A DNA stretch of 64,000 nucleotides from Laccaria trichodermophora (Eukaryota; Basidiomycota; Agaricomycetes; Agaricales; Hydnangiaceae): positions 573,544-637,543 of the forward strand of contig JACTVC010000030.1 of NCBI GenBank assembly GCA_018417955.1, in the 5' to 3' direction. Each line of letters begins with the position of its first letter. Position 1 is the first letter of the stretch. Of this stretch, positions 58,193 to 64,000 are shown one piece after another. The notes below the pieces were generated by a model. It made no database searches. It was not told where the DNA came from and saw only the letters and a program-made list of their open reading frames with translations. Made by a program: the position numbers and the translations under genes.

Positions 58193-59500
58193 CTAAGAGA
58201 GGAACAGGGCGGAGAAAACAACACCTATTATAGACACACCCGTAATCGCAAGGGTGTTCGCGTCTGAGGACGAAGTCTTCGCAGGCGCACTACTCCCTGT
58301 CGCGCTGGCCGTAGTACTGGCCTTACTGCTCAATCCACTGCTTGTCGCCGCTGCGCTTGAGCTAGTAGCGCCACCAGTGGCTAGGGGGTCGGCGCTAACA
58401 GTGGCCAAAGCCGCGAAAATGCTCGAGCTTTCAAAGGTCTTGCAGTTGGACGACGCGGGAACCCTGGGTTGATAGGGCATAGTCGAGATGGGGCCAAGTG
58501 ACTCGGCGGGTTGCGTGTAAGTCTTCACTTGGCCGTTCTCAGTGTAGATACCAGGAAAATCTTGATTGTCGCCCTCGCACGATTCAAAGACGCCGGGTTT
58601 CGCGTTGTTGGGAGCGTTGTAGGCGCATCCAATGCGGTCGAAGACGTGTTCGCAGAAATGGGCTGCGTTTGGGCCGCGGGGATCGCAAGCTTTGAAACAG
58701 AAGGCGTCGCTGCCGATGAAGCTGGGTGCGAAGCTGTAGTTTATCGCGGTGTGGTACAAATGAGAGATACTCACTTGTGCCATTCCATCACCTGAAGGTA
58801 TGATCCCGTCCAAGCGTTGGAATAGACAATGCCGCCCATGGGATTGCCGCGCTAATTGAAGCGATAACTTAGCGAATCAATTGAGAGAAAACGAAACAAG
58901 TCGCACGAGATCAGCTCCATGGGGATCCATTTCACCACCATAATCGCCAGCTTGAATGTCAACCTTCGTCTGATCAAGGAAGCCTACGATCTGAATGTAA
59001 TCTGGTGTTTTCATATACTGCAAGCCAGTGAGGGCGCCCCCAGGAATGAGGCGAGTTCCATGGCCAGGTTTCGTGCACCAAGCAATCATCTCGCCTTCAA
59101 TGTTGCCGACAACAGAGTTGGGCTCAGCGGGTGCCCATAAGCAGAAATCTAAAGATAAGAGAGATTCGTTGGTGTTAAAAAAAAGAGGTCATGAAAGACG
59201 AACCGTCGAGAGTGTTAAATATGGACGTTTGACAAAGGGAGTGCTGGTTTTCAGTGGTGGAGTTGCAGATATTGTAGCCCTTTTGAGTTCCCCTTACAAG
59301 CCCGACATCTGTGTCAACTTTGTAGGGCTAATACGACTAACGGGGTCAGATGCGATTTCTGGAGCATACGAGGCACTCACGATGCCAGTGGGGTAAGCAA
59401 AGGTCTTCGAGGCGAGGGGCGTTGCTGGGAAGGTGCTTTGAGCGGAAACGAACGTAAAGGTTGCCGCAAGTGCCACGATATGGGGCAAGTAGTTGGACAT
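58193..59500 (-). CDS. Macrofage activating glycoprotein-like secreted/GPI protein
   Basis: The N-terminus is a signal peptide (YLPHIVALAATFTFVSA). Conserved blocks in order: LPYKVDTDVGLVRGTQKGYN, NSTTENQHSLCQT, DFCLWAPAEPNSVVGNIEGE, AWCTKPGHGTRLIPGGALTG, PDYIQIVGFLDQTK, GDYGGEMDPHGADL, GNPMGGIVYSNAW, FCFKACDPRGPNAAHFCEH, IGCAYNAPNNAKPGVFESC and YTQPAESLGPISTMPYQPR. This is the family annotated in mushrooms as macrofage activating glycoprotein. The C-terminus is Ser/Ala/Thr-rich and ends in a hydrophobic segment (TLAITGVSIIGVVFSALFLS), as in GPI-anchored wall proteins. Several introns of about 55-80 nt interrupt it. Molecular role is unknown. Confidence 0.82.
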
Positions 59501-61939
59501 GTTGAGGAGTCGAAAGGGTGAAGAGGAAGAAATAGAAAGAATGGATACTAGAATACAACGCTTCGGCTATGTATGTTCGCCAAGGGCTTGGCAGCAGGCA
59601 TGTTGTGTAAACCGTCATGCTACGCAGTTGACCTCGGCGGCTTGGAAAGTTCTTGGGCGCACATAGCCAACACATAGCAGCGAGCTGAAAAGAACAAAAT
59701 GGCGGATGCGAAGGCTTCTGTATGACCTCGTTCTCTCATTTAACAAAACCAGGCTTCAGCCTGAAAAGAATGAATCGGAGAGATGGGTGGACGAGAAATC
59801 CAAGAGAAATTGAAGAGCCAAAGATGTAACGTGCATCAAACATTTTTCCGACCAATCAAAGCCAAATACTTGAGTCATGTGATATGTTGTGGCTCGGATT
59901 TTTTCTACATATTCTGACACACACACTCTTTTTTTCGTCACTTTTTCTCTATTTTAATTCATAGGAGACGGTTCGAAATAATTTTATAATAAAAAACAAC
60001 ACAGTGGTAAAAAAAAAGAGAGCAAGCCTCAGCAAGGAGTGCTTGTAGAAAAAGAGTATGTTGTGCAGGAGATCATCGATGATCATCGTTAATAGCCCAA
60101 CGAGGTATGCATACAATATTATCAATTGATAATCAGAAGCAGAAAACATTCTTCTTGCATGAATATAAAATTCTCAGACTGGCTTTAGAGAGAAACAAAA
60201 AATCTCGTCAAGTAAGCAGCCTATTCGATCTCGAATTCACTAAAGTTGAAAAGTTCACTCTTCACTAAAATTGTGATCTATGAAGTTCGATGATGGATGA
60301 TTTTGGAGAATTTTCAAATGAGCGTTGAAGCGGATTGCTGTCCAGTGAACAGGATGTTGACAGGATGTCACCAAGTCATAGCTAACATTGAGCGAATATC
60401 TCTTGCCCACTTCCATTTCAGTTCACGTTTGAGATTTATTTCGTAACTTGAATTGACCTCAACATCAGGTCGAGATTGAATAAATTTTGCAAATGTGAGT
60501 TGAATCAGGATTGATTGAGCTGAGCTGCAACTTTGGGAGCATGTTAGAGATTCATACATGCTGCGAATGACGCCCACTATTTTGAGGTACTTGGTGGTCT
60601 TTTATTTATTTATTTATTTAAAAAAATGACCCCCTGGTCTGACCCTCTTGAGAAGGTGATGTGCGCTCATCTGCGGCTGTACGATAAAATTACGCCGGGA
60701 GTAGGTCTAACACCATCCCTGCGCTGGCTAAGTCAGCGAGTTAGACGGGGCTCGTCTAAATTAGATCGTAGCGGCGAAGATCCACGAGCACATGCTGCTG
60801 AAGGTCTCCACGCATCCAACTAGATCAATACTTAATTCAATTATCAGAGAAGTCTCTAAATTCGGTATACGATTTTCCCCCTTCAATCCTTTCTCATGTG
60901 GGGTTGTACAAGCGGATTTGGAGAGCTTTCGTGTCCCAAATTTCTAGCCTTCATAGCTCCCCTTTGAACCAGTCTGCACAATTTTTTATCGAACAGGTGA
61001 GGGCATGTCAGCCACTGGGGTAGACCAGTCTACAGAGTCCACAGAGAAGGCACAGGCACCAGGGTCCAGCTCACTCATGTCAACTAAACCCTGATTTGAC
61101 ACACCCCGAAATTCTCCGGTATTCTCCCGCGTTGTACGCCACGACGCCAAACGATGTTTTGGCAGCGTTGGCCCCAAACTAGTGGGGCATCTTTAAGTCA
61201 ATTACAAAGCTTTCACCGTTAAAAAAAATTGAGAAAACATTATATTTGAGTTCTAGCTATGAGTTACTGAAGAGTGCGTCAAATTAAAGCCACAAAGAAA
61301 AGATTTCCTCGAGCTCATCGTTGGAAACGGCGAGTAGCAAACAACGATGAAGAAACCGCCCTGAGCGGACACTTAAAGTTAAATCTATGTTATATAAATT
61401 AATATAAGCTGATGGCTCTTGCTACACCTCGAGCTTCGAGCCAGTGTGCTCATTTTTGAATGGCCCTGTTAGGTCTGCCAGTAGCGTCCTATTACGAGGA
61501 TGGGTGGCAAAAGGGGGACCAGGGTTAAACAAAGAGGGGCGGGCCTTGGGGCGGGCGAAGGCGCGACGAAGGTGGGCGGGTTCAGGGACGTGTCTGGATA
61601 ACACGGTCAGGGATCGATGAGCTGTTTATATGAGGTTGGTGGAAAGTCGGAAAAGGCCGAGTCCACCATCAGTCTACGTAGAACAGTCTACCCCAGTGGA
61701 TGCGAAGCTCTGGAACAGGTTCACCCAATAATTAATCAGGGGCAGAGTGCTCACGTGGTGTTAGCAGAAGTGTGCCTCGGCATCATTTGATAACAGTAAC
61801 ACTCATCTATCACCGTCGGTGTTCGAATTGGCATCTATCTCCTTTATGTCAGGCCATGTTACGATCCATCTCACATGTCTCCAATTTCACGACTTGTATA
61901 TAAGGAACTCATCCGCCAGCGGCCTCCTGCATTCAGGAG
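59501..61939. other. Long intergenic interval (2.4 kb)
   Basis: No supported gene. It holds an AT-rich stretch with a TTTA run at 60602-60622. A pair of weak inverted repeats (CCACTGGGGTAGAC at 61012-61025 and its complement near 61686-61699) may mark a decayed 690-bp TIR element without a visible target duplication. Confidence 0.45.
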
Positions 61940-63484
61940 ATGGGGTCGATCGGCGAGCTGCCCCTAGAGCTCCGGTTGTTCACCAACTATGTAGCTGCGA
62001 CGCGAGTCGTGACGGTATGTGGATGTCGACAACCTGTTCCTCCGAAACTGATACGAGCTTTTGCAGTATTTCGACGGTATGCAATCGCTTCACTTCCCTG
62101 TCTATCAACCCGAGCGTTGACTTTCACTCTTCTCGCAGTCGCCAGCGCGATGATGTTCATCTACGATTACTTCCTCACGATGGGGCTGGAAGTTGAGCTG
62201 GTCTGGGGTTCGAGGTGGGGGTTTATGAAGGCACTATATATCGTTCAGAGATATATTCCCTTCGTGGACTCAGTTGCACTTTGCCTTACCCGTAAGCCGT
62301 CACCATACACACATTTTTGGTTGTTCTGACCTTACCAGATCAATTTGGAAACAAAATAAGTCCCGCGATGTGTCGTACTGTTGAGACTTGGCGTGGATGT
62401 ACGTTCTTTCCTCTCGTTCATGAATCGGCTGATTGTGGGGATTTTAGGGACGATGATTGCAGGGTTTTCGCTCTCGGAACGTGAGTCGCTGCGTACTGTC
62501 CTTGAAAATAAATTTAAGCAATTCGAAAAGTTGTACTCACCTTGCACGCATGGGCGGTATGGAAGAAAGACAGGCGTTTGGGGGTCTTCTTTTTATTTGT
62601 CTTTATATCGTCTCTTGCAGCGAGCTTCGTCGTAACGGCTTTCTTCTTTCGTGGTGTTCAATGTGAGTTTGCACATTTCCAGCGTCATGAATGAACCCTA
62701 ACTCTTGAGTAACCCAGTTGCGGAGAGGCCATACCCAGAATTTTTTGGTTGTTTTGTGACAGGATCGAACCGCATTGTCTATCTAAACTGGGTTATTTTG
62801 ATGTTTTATGAAGCTGGTAAGTAGGCCAGCTCTTCCAGCGGCCTTATGCACGACTTAGACGCATTCTGATAGTGATTTTGGTTCTGATGATTGTCCCCGG
62901 AATCGCTGCATGTAAGTACGTGGCTGGTTGAATTCCGTCGTCATCTATACATAATATGTAGATCGACAAGGAGGGGACGTCGCGCTGCATGATGTCATTT
63001 ACCGGAATGGTAAGCTCCTCCCTCTGGATTTTTTTTTCTGTATCGACTGAAATTGAAATCAAGGCATAATGGCCTATGTATACCTATTTAGTGCGCACAA
63101 TCGAAAAGACTCCTCAGTCCAGCACTTTTCCTAATTTCGATCGCAGTTCTATCCACAATCAACGTCATTGTAGTCATCAACCTCCCAGTACGTTGGTCAT
63201 TTTTGCGAAAACCTCTTTCACGACCTAAGCTTATACCTCAGGAAAGTTATCTCGATATGCTCTCCTCGTGAGTTTCCGATCGAATACATCTTTGAATCCG
63301 CTTATCAAGGAAAAGGGTGGAGCATGTGCTTCACTCGATGTTGACGAGTAGGGTGCTTCTTCGCATCCGAGCATATATGACCAGGAAAGGTCCACCCTGG
63401 TCAGATGGGTTCGCAGACCTACAGGTTAATCCAGTTAGACCAACTGGTATAAGCTTCACCCTTCCACATAAGGGCATAGAGTAA
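61940..63484 (+). CDS. DUF6533-type seven-helix membrane protein
   Basis: The N-terminus is a short lead then a 10-nt exon (62067-62076, encoding YFD) joined to VASAMMFIYDYFLTMGLEVELVW, the DUF6533 domain, with ALYIVQRYIPFVDSVALC following. Later exons encode PEFFGCFVTGSNR, VYLNWVILMFYEA, RILIVILVLMIV, and near the end YLFILSTINVIVVINLP and VEHVLHSMLTSRVLLRIRA. The stop is at 63484. These mushroom proteins have seven helices and are of unknown, possibly receptor-like, function. At least eight small introns are needed; the exact joins around 62330-62700 are uncertain. Confidence 0.65.
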
Positions 63485-64000
63485 TTCTGATCGGTGGAGT
63501 ATTCACTGTGGCCAGCCATTTGAAGACGTTAGAGTACCGTCATATTGCAAATAAAAATGTGTGGATAACCCCGTTCATGGTGAAAATATCTGCTTGTTTT
63601 CCTCCACGAGAAAGAGGCCGTCAATGATTTGCACATCTTTGCGATGAAGTGAGGTGCTTGGCACAGTAAATAAAATCCAGCGCAAACGTCTGGAGGGCGA
63701 ATTAGAGTGGCATAGGATTTCGGGAATCAACATTCTGGGTTAGCACAGCAGAAAGCCTGGTCGATTCGATTACGAGGCCTGGCCGTGCGGGGAAGAGAGT
63801 CAGCGTGTGTGTGTAACAGGAACGGTATGTTCATAATTGCTTTAATGCAGAATGAGTGGTAATGGACGCAGGGTATTAATTTATTACGGCACAAAGCAAG
63901 GGTTCAAATTTACAACAAGGGCGATAGCGAATTTATGATACCTACAAGGTTCCCTACTTCAATCAATCCGTACCCAAAATTTGAAGTCGATCAATGGATT
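63485..64000. other. Intergenic end of window
   Basis: No feature was identified downstream of the DUF6533 gene. Confidence 0.45.

Noticed and set aside
61012..61699. Pair of CCACTGGGGTAGAC inverted words
   Set aside because: Ends match over only about 20 bases and no target duplication is visible, so a mobile element is not supported.
1..64000. CRISPR array, operon or bacterial defence system
   Set aside because: No regularly spaced direct repeats and no polycistronic layout; all genes have spliceosomal introns.

Overview
This window is nuclear DNA from a mushroom-forming fungus (Basidiomycota, most likely Agaricomycetes). Genes are split by many 45-65 nt introns. Several products belong to families expanded in mushrooms: DUF6534 and DUF6533 seven-helix proteins, a DUF7223 secreted protein, a 'macrofage activating glycoprotein', GPI-type PLC-like phosphodiesterases and a membrane-anchored GH5 exo-beta-1,3-glucanase. 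Splice models were made by eye from reading-frame continuity and recalled family motifs; no database search was possible.

Layout. 1-5 kb: the 3' part of an F-box gene, a DUF6534 membrane protein and an unresolved coding-like stretch. 5-13.3 kb: a gene-poor transposon island with two TA-flanked pogo/Tc1-like MITEs, a 1.22-kb Harbinger-like palindrome, a hairpin repeat, a degenerate minisatellite and one small unrecognised three-exon gene. 14.5-23.1 kb: the housekeeping part, with SUMO, ATG22, the CAAX protease STE24, a DUF7770-like protein and a DNA alkyltransferase-like (ATL) protein. 23.3-25.6 kb: decayed sequence with a tRNA-like cloverleaf and a V-ATPase subunit E pseudogene. 25.8-51 kb: secreted and surface proteins (a cysteine-rich secretory protein, three PLC-like paralogues, the GH5 glucanase, the DUF7223 protein and two membrane proteins) plus the RNA polymerase III factor BRF1 and an F-box protein. 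51.7-58 kb: an LTR-complete but coding-dead Ty1/copia element, followed at once by a hAT-type MITE and a third TIR element. 58-64 kb: macrofage activating glycoprotein, a long intergenic stretch and a DUF6533 receptor-like protein.

The most unusual signals are in gene structure. All three PLC-like genes carry the same 5-nt micro-exon. BRF1 has its ATG alone as the coding part of exon 1. A 10-nt exon lies in the DUF6533 gene. Three candidate GC-AG introns occur in SUMO, ATL and one PLC gene. In the copia element, the gag-pol frame outside one 250-bp block is broken only by six TGA codons, a pattern expected from CGA to TGA decay. Nothing suggests prokaryotic, plasmid or CRISPR content.
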